In this document: positions 44,301 through 53,745 of the stretch, one piece after another
Layout: the number at the start of each line of letters is the position of its first letter
Position numbering within the stretch: position 1 is the stretch's first letter
From: Athripsodes cinereus
Lineage: Eukaryota; Arthropoda; Insecta; Trichoptera; Leptoceridae
Assembly: GCA_947579605.1 (NCBI GenBank)
Contig: OX388306.1
Location: forward strand, 3,286,001-3,350,000
Reading direction: 5' to 3'
Length of the DNA: 64,000 nt
The notes under the pieces: model-generated
What the model was told of the DNA's origin: nothing
Database searches by the model: none
What the model saw: only the letters and a program-made list of their open reading frames with translations
Position numbers and translations under genes: made by a program

Positions 44301-44439
44301 ATGATAAACCGTTATCTTGATCTTTAACGAAGAGACGCGTTTGAGGAGTCAACATGTCCGTCTCTATAACATGTCGCTTCTCAAGTTTTTTTGATTCTGT
44401 ACAGAATTCTGCTGATTGAACGTGCATGGTGATATGCAC
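41314..44439 (-). CDS. pol: Gypsy Pol polyprotein: protease, reverse transcriptase, RNase H, integrase
   Basis: Open for 1,041 codons without a stop; numbering is from the first in-frame GTG. The aspartic protease motif DTGS is at residue 50. Reverse transcriptase spans about 205-450, with KADGTFRLCGDYRKLN, SKLDLKKAYHQ, MPFGLANS and catalytic YIDD at 350-353. RNase H spans about 495-625, with carboxylates D504, E546, D571 and D617. The integrase has a zinc finger H695, H699, C729, C732 and a core D761, D820, E856 with the classic 35-residue D-E spacing. The C-terminal part (about 945-1010) looks SH3-like. Expression needs a -1 frameshift from gag, so translation in this frame really begins at 44,385, and the ~18 codons upstream are not expected in the product. 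It copies element RNA into DNA and inserts it. No env follows. Confidence 0.95.
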   Translation of the reverse strand: MHITMHVQSAEFCTESKKLEKRHVIETDMLTPQTRLFVKDQDNGLSYLIDTGSELCIIPRSYRKCQKEKVNLTLFAANGTIVKTYGTSTININLGLKQKFRWNCVIADVSRAILGADFLTNFNLIVDMRSRLLIDKSSGDKVKAFNSNVDSTNITSISFLDKNNKYHQMLANFPKLIDINRPFSDISHPTIHHIDTRGSPFRSKPRRLSPELLKQVKTEFEDLVSQGICRPSNSEWSSPLHVVKKADGTFRLCGDYRKLNLITVPDRYSLPHIQDITNDFAKSIIFSKLDLKKAYHQVPMNEEDIKKTAICTFAGSWEYLRMPFGLANSCQTFQRHMNVMTQGLEGVKVYIDDIIVHSPDEETHLKHLNALFKRLDEWGMIVNPSKCEFGKSSILFLGYEVSAEGVGPSPDKVRALAEYTKPKTIQDLRRFIAMSNFYRRFIKNAAQKLARLNEYLKGAKKNDKRPVQWNDITTNDFEEVKQSLITCTKLKYPDSTKQLSLWTDASDFAIGGVLQQAGEDGNYEPISFFSKKLNKAQCSYSTYDRELLAIFEAIRYFKHHLQGREFCIYTDHKPLQYAFKKKNFEKESPRQQRQLDLIGQYSTDIRYVTGNSNVIADAFSRIDMIELHNDISLEDISKQQNLDLELEKLLVNKDHSLNLIKNNLQGLQLIFDLHEGNLRPYIPKTLQRRFFDSIHNLTHPGAKDTLKTISKRGVWKNMRADCNLWSKTCIKCQKAKVTRHTRTMVMNMKLPDAKFQTVHIDIVGPLGESEGMKYLITFVDRYSRWSEAIPIKDITAKTVVRTIWDHWITRYGTPKKFITDQGRQFMSTEFKMFCSKLGTKHSISSPYHPETNGMVERFHRTLKNSFKTHHPIPWTQSLSTILLGLRTIIRENTDYSISEMLYGNPIRLPNDIFCDTEEIPEPNYYTQQLIWYMKQIKPRPVEHHHKNNIFVHPELKLAKYLFVRDDRVYKPLFPAYQGPYQVCRRDDKTATLLIGGEQKTISLDRCKPYFCEANEQEQTASTSREPVYITRSGRPIYKPNS

Positions 44440-45302
44440 TTTCTGGCTTTGTTCCCATATTTACTGTGATAGGAGCATATATTATTATGATAATGTTGGG
44501 AAACATTGTTTTTTGTATGTCTGTATGTTTGTGTATTATTGTGAAAATTGTTGTTATTACATTGTCTATGTGTGTTGTAGTTAGGAAAATTTCTTCTGCT
44601 GGAATGAAAATTATTAGTATTTTGTTTATGCAATGAGTCGTTGAGTTGCTTTCCCAAACGTTCTAACTTTTCAGTTAAAGTATGTACAGATTTATTTAAA
44701 ATTTCAATTTGATTATCTTTGTCACTATTGTTTTTTGTATGACACACAGCGATTTCTTGTGCCTGATAAATATTTGATATCTTATCTGCTATTACTGCAA
44801 TTTCGTCCAAGCTACCATTGCTTGTGGTAATATGTGCTTGTACGTGTTTAGGTATATGTTGTATCCAAAGATATTTTAATGTAGTATCATCAATATTTAA
44901 ACCAATAGCTAATGATTTCATTTCTCTAAGCAATTGAGATGGTGTTTTATCTCCAAGTTGTAAATTTGAAAAGAGTTTCTCTCTGCGAGAATCTGGGGAT
45001 ACTCCCATTCTACTTAATATTGCATCTTTTAGTCTAGAATACATTGTTGGACATTTCTCAAAATTAATAATATCTGATACCTGTGAAATTGTGTTTTGAT
45101 CCAGTTGAGCAACAAGATGTGAATACCTTGTATCTTCGGATGTGATTCCAGCCAGTTCGAATTGTATTTCAATCTGTTTGAACCAAAGTTGTAAATTGTT
45201 ACTCCAAGTCGGTGGTATTTTAATTGATACTCTATCTGTAAATGAAACATTCTTAGTTATATTCGATTCATCCTTGCTAGGTTTATTTGCTTGCTCATAC
45301 AT
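44364..45302 (-). CDS. gag: Gypsy Gag capsid/nucleocapsid protein
   Basis: 312 codons from the ATG at 45,300-45,302 (an in-frame TTG lies 8 codons upstream) to the TAG at 44,364. The N-terminal half (VSIKIPPTWSNNLQLWFKQI onward) is the capsid-like region of arthropod gypsy elements with a P-x-x-W-x-x-x-x-x-LWF signature. A probable coiled coil is at about 200-225, followed by an Asn/His-rich linker. The C-terminus has a zinc-knuckle variant C276-x2-H279-x9-C289-x3-C293 in place of the retroviral CCHC spacing. Gag packages the element RNA. It overlaps the pol frame by 76 bp, and the frameshift site is inside the overlap. Confidence 0.9.
   Translation of the reverse strand: MYEQANKPSKDESNITKNVSFTDRVSIKIPPTWSNNLQLWFKQIEIQFELAGITSEDTRYSHLVAQLDQNTISQVSDIINFEKCPTMYSRLKDAILSRMGVSPDSRREKLFSNLQLGDKTPSQLLREMKSLAIGLNIDDTTLKYLWIQHIPKHVQAHITTSNGSLDEIAVIADKISNIYQAQEIAVCHTKNNSDKDNQIEILNKSVHTLTEKLERLGKQLNDSLHKQNTNNFHSSRRNFPNYNTHRQCNNNNFHNNTQTYRHTKNNVSQHYHNNICSYHSKYGNKARKCISPCTFNQQNSVQNQKNLRSDML
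44385..44391 (-). promoter_or_regulatory. -1 ribosomal frameshift slippery heptamer
   Basis: On the minus strand the gag frame reads A-AAA-AAC, the canonical X-XXY-YYZ slippery site, 18 bases before the gag TAG (44,364-44,366). Pol lies in the -1 frame, and the first pol codon after slippage is in the long open frame. A downstream stimulatory structure was not determined. Confidence 0.85.
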
Positions 45303-46072
45303 CTTGAGATAAGTTAAATTTTCCAATTGTAATTATATAAATAATTTGCTGACAATGAAGAACAGCCTGCAATCGAGAAAGCTTCAACAAGAAAACAATT
45401 GATTAATTAAGATTTGAAAACCCGCAAACAATTCCAATGTATCAAGCACTTGTGAAAATTTTCTTAGTTTGTGACAATATTATATAAAAACTTTTTTGGT
45501 ATTTGTTTTCCATCCAACAGCGAATAGATCCCTGCAGCTAAACTAGCTAAAATTTAAAAGCAAATTGATTAAAAATGTAACACACATAAATTTGTTGTTT
45601 AAAAATTTTTAAAATGTAAGATACACAAAGACAATACAAAATCTTTTAAAATATCACTTGATTGTGACAAAAAATGTATAAAATTTAAAAATATCTTTTT
45701 TTTTAGGTGCGCAAAATCGTGTCTGATTCGTCGTTCTTTGTTTATACAATAAATAAGGCTAGAATACTATTCTATATTAGATTCTGCCTTAGACTCTAAC
45801 ACCTCTTGAATCACGACACGGGCTCACTCTCGGCAACGGCAGCAAAATTTTGTAAATTTGTATAAAAACTATATCGATCTGTTACACACACACTTATATT
45901 TAAGATTAACAGAGATTTAAAATACAATACAATACAGCTGTTTATCTTGAATGCAAGAAAAATTGTTATTGAAAATTTTTATTTCAACAGCTGATTGTGA
46001 CAACTCGAAAATTTTCAAGGTGAAAAATTTTGTTAGGTTATGTATAATAAATTAATTCAAATAATTATGTTC
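45303..46072 (-). other. Gypsy 5' leader
   Basis: About 770 bp of AT-rich untranslated sequence between the primer-binding site and gag. It probably holds the packaging signal. A TTG codon at 45,324 in the gag frame is a less likely start than the ATG. Confidence 0.6.
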
Positions 46073-46090
46073 TTTTGTCGTGGGTCACCA
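46073..46090 (-). promoter_or_regulatory. Primer-binding site for minus-strand DNA synthesis
   Basis: Two bases inside the 5' LTR end, the minus strand reads TGGTGACCCACGACAAAA. The TGG start complements a tRNA CCA end. The tRNA species was not identified. Confidence 0.65.
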
Positions 46091-46092
46091 TT

Positions 46093-46657
46093 TATAGGAG
46101 TCACCTTTTATAGGTGTCCGTAGCTCTCTTGGAGATAAAGGAAATCTTTTAGTTCATAATTCCATTCACATACAGTGAATATGAAATTAGACTATTGCCA
46201 AAAGATTTGCTACTTCCTATATTCTAAATTATTATATTTTTACTTACAGTGTGTTTTGAATAAAAGAATCGATTATATTTAACACTTGTTTTAATTTATA
46301 AATTGAATTACAGAAAAATAAAATATTGTAACAATGATAATGAAAAGTTAAAAGAGAATATTAATTTGTTAAACTATTACAATGCCTTGCCGAAAGTGAA
46401 CTGAATTCATTTCTATCTGCTACTCTAAGGTGGCATTTTGTGTGAGACATTAGCGCCCTCTATAACAGACATCTACATTTTATTTGGTCAACCTGAAGGT
46501 TTGCATCTTGGTAAATCTTGGTGCTTCTTCGCTTCTTTCTGACTTCCATAGATGGCGGTGCTATGCCCATTTTCTACTGAAACACATTATGAATTTTCAT
46601 CTACAATAACATATATAATTGAACAATAAATTTTGGCAAGCTTCGCTGGTTGCCACA
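46093..46657 (-). repeat. 5' LTR of the gypsy element
   Basis: 565 bp, the same as the 3' LTR apart from one base. It should contain the RNA polymerase II promoter of the element. No clear TATA position was assigned. Confidence 0.95.
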
Positions 46658-46661
46658 ATAC

Positions 46662-48034
46662 TGATGATTCTGGATGATTTTATTTTGACGCCGTTGAACA
46701 GTCCCTAGACCGTCTCAAGGGCGCTTATTATTTTTATTTAACTACTATAAAATTTTGAAAGCACTTTTAATTGTCACAAATTTGATTAAAATGCGAGACT
46801 TTTATGTGAGTTCCAATTGTAGGTATTATTAATTGTTACAAATTTTATTCACTAATTCTTATGCTTATATCAAGAAGCTTGGCATCTCCAACGGGAGTAT
46901 TTGAAGCTGCCACATTACGCCATTACCTAAGGACCTACATATGTACATTGAATGAGAATCCCAGACAGAATGGAGTTCAAACTATGCGTCACAGTCCACA
47001 AGAACTCTGTCTCGTTGAACTCTGTCCCGTCGATGGAACGCTGAGGTGATCAGAGTGCTCAGTTTCCACCGCTGGCGCTGTCAACAAACTTGTAGAACCC
47101 AACAGGACAAATGCTTCTAAATTGGAAAAGAGTAGAATCCAACTGCCTAGAACCGATTACTAGCGGATCTAAGACAGAAAAGGCCTACTGCTTCATTCTG
47201 GAGCAAATTGAACACATTCCTGTTCACTAATGCGATCATAGAGCTTAGGAATTTCAGTTGTGAAATCCCAATATTGATATAAACAAAGACGATTTGTAAA
47301 TGGCTCCGTTTATTGATCATTTTAAGGGTGCTATGACTTTCTCTGTCTAGTATCATTTTCAATTTGCTCTTGAATATGGTGGTAGGTTGAATTTGTTGAA
47401 AGCATCCAACGAAACCTACCCTCCACCGAGAAACCGCAGAAGTCTGGGAACTTTTATTTTTCCAAAATTCTACATTTAATCAATCTTGTTGACAACAGTG
47501 GAAGCTGAGCGCAGTGGTCGCTTTGGAGTCTCATCAATGGGACAAAGTTTAGTGAGAAATATGCATGTCGTGCCGCTTAAAGTCAAAAGTTGTGATACAA
47601 AATTTAGACTCCACTCTCTCTCTGGAACTCTCATGTTGTAAAATATTTAGTATCCATATTGTCTATGACCAAATGTAGCAACTTTACCTGAAGAAATGTT
47701 TCACATGGTCGATTCTCACAGCTGTTCTCTATCAAAATGAGATTATAACTATGTACGTGTTACATAATATATTGTACCAATTGAAATGCAATTATAAGTT
47801 TCCGGGATCAACGACAGTGATTTCCTGTGAGAATTCTCAAAGAAGTAGGTAATGTCAAAGGTTAAACCATTTAAACCTATTTACCTACCTAAATTACACT
47901 CTGTCAAATGTCATACGATCATCGCTAATTGTAATTATATGTATGGTTGGTACACAGAATTAATGACCGCAAATTTAATAATTAGTGAATCTTGGTATAG
48001 TCACCTAATTGTACTTTTAAAGATGAATATGAAT
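46662..48034. other. No gene recognised; coding-like repeat at 47,141-47,232
   Basis: 46,860-47,240 is GC-richer than its surroundings. On the minus strand it shares an FCLR-x-A-x-NRF-encoding block with 28,086-28,156. It has stops in all frames beyond about 70 codons. A decayed gene or retroelement fragment is possible; the family is unknown. Confidence 0.4.
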
Positions 48035-48258
48035 ACCCCTTCTTATAGTTCCCCGCCCCTTTGGAGTGTTAGATATATGTGGATTGTAGATTTTTTTCTT
48101 TCATTTTGATTAATGTAGAGATTTTTCTTATTTTTGTTTTTATATTACCCCTTCCTATAGTTCCCGGCTCCTTTGGAGTGTTAGGTGTGTGGATTGGAAA
48201 TTTTTTCTTTCATTTTGATTTATGTAGAGATTTTTCTTATTTTTGTTTTTATTATTAC
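48035..48258. repeat. Tandem duplication, 112-bp unit x 2
   Basis: The two units start ACCCCTTCYTATAGTTCCC at 48,035 and 48,147 and carry CCTTTGGAGTGTTAG, then CTTTCATTTTGATT and TAGAGATTTTTCTTATTTTT. They differ at roughly ten positions. Confidence 0.85.
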
Positions 48259-48309
48259 ATACCTACCTACATTAATTTTTGTTTTTTTGACAATTAGTGC
48301 CTTATTTTT

Positions 48310-48450
48310 TTACATGCATAGACAACTCACACAGATCGAGCTAGTCGCAAACTAAGATTGAATCTTGTATTATGGGTACTAACGCGACGATACACATAAA
48401 TAGAATACACTTATACTTATATTATGTAACACCCAGACCCAGGACATAAT
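48310..48450 (-). mobile_element. SINE family B, 5'-truncated body
   Basis: The minus-strand body runs from TGTCCTGGGTCTGGGTGTTA to GATCTGTGTGAGTTGTCTAT, and the tRNA-like head is absent. It is truncated in the same region as the copy at 18,600. Confidence 0.75.
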
Positions 48451-49620
48451 TAAATTTAAAAATGGTATTCATTTTATGATCGACAAAAAAAAGTTACAGA
48501 ACCAGTAGTTTTGTGAATGGTGAATAATAATACAAATATTTGGTATAATATAGGTATAATTGAGTTACGTTAACGCGCTATTATTATATGAACACATTCT
48601 TATGTATAGATCTTAACGTAAGAAAATTATTTGTTCACATGATCAATCATTTGTAAGAAGAAAACAAATATTTTTTGCCGATATATATTTGCCAAGCGTT
48701 TCAATTGATATATTATTTTCCGTTTTGATTCCCTAACACCACGGAAAATATTCTTTTTAGAAGTTGTATACTTGATAAAAAAACACATGTTCATCTTTCA
48801 TCGCCTTTTGAGTGGAAATGAAAGAAATCAAATATCTTGTTGCTTTATCTGAAAGATATTTCTAAATAGCTGTTCAACTGCTCTGTTATTGAGTTTTGTT
48901 AAGAAACTGTATTTGGTTACTATTTGTATTGTAGACATGTGTTTGTTTTTATTATTATTTGGTAAGCTCTATAATTGTGTGATGTACCTAAACTGTATGA
49001 AATATGTTTAAAACCTCAAAGCACGAGCACTGCTCAATTTTGAGGGTCAAATATGTAATAAATGTGTTTTTTTTTAGTAATAAGGTGTTTAAATAATATA
49101 ATTAAGTTGTAAATTTTTGTTTAAATAAAAATATTTGAATTTGAATTAAGAGTTCGTTTATGTTTTTTGTAAGATAATAATATAAGTATTCAAATTGGTT
49201 AAATTATTCAAGAAACCATTTTTGTATATTACTTGCAATGTAATTTCATTAGTCGCGAGCTGGCATTGAGATCTTCCGTTTACGAAAAAATAATTTGTAA
49301 ATGAAAAAAATTATAAGAATAAATTAATGTCTTCAAACTTCAGAACAATGAAGTCAGTTAGTAGGTCGCTTTCAATGGTAAAACTCTGAGAACAACGATT
49401 TCTCGGTATTGGCTTTTTGTTGATATAATATCATGTTGATAGCCATGTCAATCACATAAATGTTGATTGATCTAGATAGGTCTTATTCTCAAGTTTTAAT
49501 TTATCATATTTATCGAGTGAATTAAGTTACCAAATAACGCTTTTCGCATTACGATTACCACGTCATCAAGCGAATCCTTAATTTCTTAAATGATTTAAAA
49601 GGAATAAATAACACTGATAC
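48451..49620. other. No gene recognised; possible retroposon tail near 49,075-49,150
   Basis: AT-rich DNA. ACCTCAAAGCACGAGC and ATTTTGAGGGT at 49,012-49,047 form a weak hairpin before an A/T-rich AAATAAAAATATTTGAAT end, like a LINE 3' end. Confidence 0.35.
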
Positions 49621-49623
49621 AAT

Positions 49624-49772
49624 ATTTTCACTATATTTTATTAAGACTCTAACACGTTATCACTCACTTATATGGGCATTTTCAAGAGTACATACATTCT
49701 CAGACCTCTTACATGTACATGCCCATTGAAGTGGGTGAAAACGTTAGAGTCTTAATAAAATATAGTGAAAAT
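49624..49772. mobile_element. Foldback element with 30-bp perfect arms
   Basis: ATTTTCACTATATTTTATTA with AAGACTCTAAC at the left is exactly complemented at the right (49,743-49,772). Pairing continues inward through TCACTCACTT and ATGGGCA to a short loop. No coding sequence and no clear target duplication. Confidence 0.85.
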
Positions 49773-50297
49773 TTAACAGTGATATTAATTATTTTTCAAT
49801 TATTTCATAATTATGAATTTTCACACTGTTAACACAAACACCCTTCAACTTTGATTTATTAATAGTAAGAGCGCAAACAATAGTAATTATGATTGTGATC
49901 ATTTTCACCAACCTGTCTACAAGAATAAGAGACTATTTATATTATCTTATGTTCAAAATACAGAAGTTACATATTTACACCTTTGAGGTAGGTAGGTGCC
50001 TTATATTAGGTACAGTAATCAGCAGTTACCTTTATAGGTAGGTATATTAAGTTAACCCTATGCTTTTAGGTAATAATATTATGCAAATATAGTATAGTTA
50101 GTGTGAATATTACCATAGGGAATTCCGTTTTACATATAATTATGCTAATTACAATAGTATGTTTCAATTAAAGTGCGTAATTTGAGAAATATATAGAAAA
50201 GTTACTGTATTGTGAATTATCACTAAATATGTATGCAATGATTAATTATATGTAGGTATCAGAATGTAGACAAAAATACGATGAAAAAGCTATATGA
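49773..50297. other. No gene recognised
   Basis: AT-rich DNA. Confidence 0.45.
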
Positions 50298-50373
50298 AAA
50301 GTGAGTTTTCCGGCATCTGGGATTTAATCACGGATCTCATGTGACTCTTTCTCCAGGCTGCAGACGAACTCTA
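50298..50373 (-). mobile_element. SINE family A head, degenerate
   Basis: On the minus strand GTTCGTCTGCAGCCTGGAGA with a decayed B box (GTGATTAAATCCC) and GCCGGAAAACTC matches the family A head only. Confidence 0.6.
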
Positions 50374-50744
50374 CAGCTACACCCCATTCTGCATCCTAAC
50401 ATCATTTTATTGTGTAGAATAGAAATAGAGTATAAATTATTTACTATCATAGTTAAGTTATTTAATAATTTTGTTTTATATAATTTAGATATACCTCTTA
50501 ATTAAGCGTACAAATAATTTTTATGAGATCGTTTTATTGTATAGAATATAAATAGAGTATGTATAATTAAGTATTATTGTAAAGTAATTTAATAATAATG
50601 TTTATATTAGAACCTGTTGACAAGTCGACTTACCTATACTTATGACTTTAAGAGGACTATGTATTTTATGCATATACCTAATTGATTCAAATATTTTTTT
50701 TGAGAATTTGTTCCACGTTTTCAAGCTTTGTTACCCATCTTGTA
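50374..50744. repeat. Short local repeats, no gene
   Basis: ATCATTTTATTGTGTAGAAT with AGAAATAGAGTATA at about 50,401 is repeated as ATCGTTTTATTGTATAGAAT with ATAAATAGAGTATG at about 50,528, each followed by an AAGTWATTTAATAAT string. This looks like an old ~127-bp tandem duplication. Confidence 0.55.
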
Positions 50745-50860
50745 AGCTTTAATTTTTTTGCTGACACGAAGAGTACATCTTTCATTTTTATGACATGCTG
50801 GTGGCCTTTTTGCTTCCTCGGTTGTGGGATTTGCAGTGATGAAAAGTAGGGTCTAGATAT
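50745..50860 (+). mobile_element. SINE-like family C, 3' part, diverged
   Basis: TGACACGAAGAGTACATC, GCTGGTGGCCTTTTTGCTTC and GGTTGTGGGATTTGCAGTGA in family order. Confidence 0.5.
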
Positions 50861-51218
50861 TCATTTTTTATAGTATAAATTTGTTAAAATTTAATTGCTA
50901 AATTATTATTCATTATTTCATCTGGATTATTATAATGATACTACATACTATAAAATAATAATTTATTTTACCTAATTAAAGTTTAAATGGAAAATGAATA
51001 TGATTTAAATAATTATTATTTCAAAGTTATATTACATTATTTATGAAACAGAAGGTTAAAATTATAATGAATTATTTATAAATATTAATTATTATTTTTG
51101 TACGGTTACATTTACGTGCATTATATTATTCGTCTCTGTGTTATAATTATATTTAGGTATTTGTATATTTATTTAAATTATGAAATAAAAAAAAATATTT
51201 ATTATTATCTACATATTG
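50861..51218. other. No gene recognised
   Basis: Extremely AT-rich DNA. Confidence 0.45.
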
Positions 51219-51609
51219 TTTTATGTTACTGTTGAGTGAGACTAACGCACGACTGGTTTCGCGGACTCCGAGCTCGCATCATCAGGTGCTGCAGGGTTAC
51301 TCTTGACAAAATCTAAAAACGATCTTAATCTTAATCATACGATGCGCGAAGTGACTATTGGCTAAAAATACACGCATACCGATCGCGTGGTAGCGGTATC
51401 GCGATGTTTTTGACCATAGTCTCTTCGTGCGTCGTATGATCAAGATCAAGACTAGATTAAGGTCGTATTTAGATTGTGTCAAGAGTAACCCTGCTGTTCT
51501 ATACTATCTAGTATAGATCTAATATCTAGTATAGATAAGCACCTGATGATGCGAGCTCGGAATCCGCGAAACCGATCGTTCGTTAGTCTTACTCAACAGT
51601 AACATAAAA
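51219..51609. mobile_element. Compound foldback element, 391 bp
   Basis: The outer arms (about 70 bp) start TTTTATGTTACTGTTGAGTG and include GGTTTCGCGGACTCCGAGCT; they are complemented at the right end with a few mismatches. Inside them, a second inverted pair runs from GGGTTACTCTTGACA through TACGATGCGCGAAGTGACTA. The inner sequence also occurs alone at 19,970 and 34,170, so one foldback family probably inserted into another or was captured by it. No coding sequence. Confidence 0.85.
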
Positions 51610-51904
51610 ATAATAAATAATTATAAATAATTTATTCAATCAATTAACAATTTATTATAATAATAAATATTTTTTTATTTGATAATTAAAAATGAAGTGT
51701 TACAAAGTTAAGGCCGATACAATCAATGTAGGTAATTACATTTATTTAGTTTGCATTTAATTTTTCTGATGGTAATTCTAAATTGATGCTATGGTATTTT
51801 AAAAATCGACATGGATGTTGATTCAAGATATCTTATAGTACCCTTGAAGTGATATAATCACAATTTTGCGCTATAAAAATTGTTAATAATATTATAATTA
51901 TTTT
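51610..51904. other. No gene recognised
   Basis: AT-rich DNA. Confidence 0.4.
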
Positions 51905-52118
51905 ATACGCCCCGTGGAACCCGGATAAAGAAAAGATATCCCACATTTTTCGGGCGTCATGTATTCAAACATTTTACATCTGCAGTTTAGTGTTTAGATT
52001 AGCGTCTCATTCTGAAAGTCTTAAATTTTAATGACACGGAGACGATAGCCTGCATGTTTATAACACACAATTAGTTCGCTGGTTACTCCACATTTGGGAA
52101 ATGCCGAGATGGTAATAA
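51905..52118 (+). mobile_element. SINE-like family C, near full length but diverged
   Basis: It starts CCGTGGAACCCGGATAAAGA, then CATTCTGAAAGTCTTAA, TGACACGGAGACGATAGCCT and TTCGCTGGTTACTCCACATT. The CCGTGGA start is shared with the 53,487 and 53,890 copies. Confidence 0.65.
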
Positions 52119-52554
52119 TGGAAGAAATAAGTTTTTAAAAAAATCCTTTGTATTTCCGCAAAATTGTTTGACGCTATTCTTTCGTGTGAAATAAATTCAT
52201 TTAACTTCTTACCAAAGCCAAATAATATTTCATTAATTATTATTTTTTCTTTCACCTTCATCTTCCCTCTTCCTTATTCTATCGAAAGTTATTTTAAGAA
52301 CAAAGAAAATACTTTCGCGAAGTCGAAAAGTTGTTCAAATAAATGGATTTCGAGTCAAAAGGGAAAGTATGTGTAGGTATACAAAAAAATTGACCTCTTG
52401 AAAACCTCAAACGATGTAATTAATTTGTGAATCAAACGTAGATAAGCCATACCTTGCATATAATTCGACTGTCCAATTCTATAACTCAACATGTAGAAAT
52501 TCATTATATTCGAGAAATCGTCATTTTTGTAATTTGTGTAGATCTAATTTATAA
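52119..52554. other. No gene recognised
   Basis: AT-rich DNA. An open frame at 52,164-52,376 has no recognisable domain. Confidence 0.4.
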
Positions 52555-52882
52555 AATTCTCATGTCACGGTGTTTTTTATCATACTCCACCGAAACGGCT
52601 GGACCGATTTTGATAAAATTTTGTGTGCTTATCGGGTAGGTCAATCGTCCAAAATCTATTTTTCATACCCGTTAAAGTAAAGGGTTTTTTATTTTATAAC
52701 CCCGAATTTTTTATTCTATTTTTTGGACAAAATTTTTTATTTTTATTTTTATGCTAAGGCATTAAAAAATACATACAGCCCTAATATTTCACCCATCTAC
52801 CATAAACCCCTATTTTTAATAGCGATATTATTAATTAAATCTATATATTATATGGCAAAACAGCGTTTGCCAGGTCAGCTAG
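52555..52882 (+). mobile_element. Helitron-like element, 3' portion
   Basis: CCACCGAAACGGCTGGACCG with TTTTGATAAAATTTTGTGTG is a string common in lepidopteran Helitron-type repeats. The 3' end has a GGCAAAACAGCGTTTGCC hairpin followed by AGGTCAGCTAG and T, matching a Helitron terminus (hairpin, then CTAG, inserted before T). There is no Rep/helicase coding. The 5' end is not defined. Confidence 0.6.
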
Positions 52883-52986
52883 TATACCTAGGTATTTATA
52901 TTATTCTTTAAAAACACAAAAGAAAGTAAAATAATGGTTGTATGGTACCTACTAACTATTTTTATAAGTATACCTAAGTTCATTTT

Positions 52987-53080
52987 AATAGAATTATGTA
53001 AAATAGATTTAATAATAAAACACTGTATTACAGTGTTAAGTAATACAGTGTTTTATTTTTTCATCTATTTTAATTCTATA
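52987..53080. mobile_element. Foldback MITE
   Basis: AATAAAACACTGTATTAC and its complement surround an 8-bp loop, and the outer arms (AATAGAATTATGTAAAATAG) pair imperfectly. Total about 94 bp. Confidence 0.7.
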
Positions 53081-53486
53081 AGAAAGTGAAATATATCTAC
53101 AATATAATAATTGCACTGTTAAAGACATACTTTGTCTTTGTTCCGTTCAATAATTAAACAATTAGAAGTTTTTATTTGTGGAACTGAAAATGTGTGCACT
53201 ATTTTTTCATAGTTGAACATTTAGTATATAAAGGGAACCGTGTATTTTATAGTTTAGAAATAGTGGCATTAATAAATTGTGTTTATTACCAAATAAATAA
53301 ATAAAAAAATCCACTTGTTGGATTATGGAGCTGGACAGTCGAAATACTCTCCAAAATACATAACATCAGTTCTTTTCATTTCCTTCTGCTTTTTAAACCC
53401 ACCTCATTTTGAATACTGCTGTCAATTATTAAGTATATTATTATTATCTCGTACACATTTTGACAGACGTGAAAATAATATATCCC
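53081..53486. other. No gene recognised
   Basis: AT-rich; the open frame at 53,315-53,530 runs into SINE C and is not a gene. Confidence 0.4.
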
Positions 53487-53745
53487 GTGGAGCACCCGGT
53501 AAAGAATTGGTCTCCCACTCTTCTGCGTAAGTTTTCGAGTGTCCTGTAAAAGGCAGGTGTTCGAAAAAATTAAGACATTTTTCATCTTAAATTAAGCGAT
53601 GAGGTTTGCCACCCATCCTGAATGTCTTGATTTTATATTGACACGAAGAGGACAGTTTGCATGTTTCTTACATGCAGCTGATCTGCTGGCTACCCCAGTT
53701 GTGGGATATGCCGTGATGGTATAGTATAGTTTAGTATAGTATAGT
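53487..53745 (+). mobile_element. SINE-like family C, reference full-length copy
   Basis: It begins CCGTGGAGCACCCGGTAAAG. Then come TTGGTCTCCCACTC, GAGTGTCCTGTAAAAGGCAG, GCGATGAGGTTTGCCACCCA, TCCTGAATGTCTTGA, GACACGAAGAGGACAGTTTG, CTGATCTGCTGGCTACCCCA and GTTGTGGGATATGCCGTGAT. It ends in a TATAGTATAG repeat. The head has a weak tRNA-like GGTGTTCGAAA (possible B box), so polymerase III transcription is uncertain. It has no ORF. Confidence 0.8.

Larger units (their letters stand above)
40715..46657 (-). mobile_element. Complete Ty3/gypsy LTR retrotransposon
   Basis: A 5,943-bp element on the minus strand contains two 565-bp LTRs, a primer-binding site, gag, a protease-RT-RNase H-integrase pol and a purine-rich tract. 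It is flanked by a 4-bp duplication, ATAC, at 40,711-40,714 and 46,658-46,661. By eye the LTRs differ at one base, so the insertion is young. There is no envelope gene: pol ends 34 bp before the 3' LTR. All catalytic residues looked for in pol are present, so the copy may be functional. Confidence 0.95.

Noticed and set aside
46861..47362. Possible gene with frames on both strands
   Set aside because: Frames are short and interrupted; the block shared with 28,086 points to a decayed repeat.
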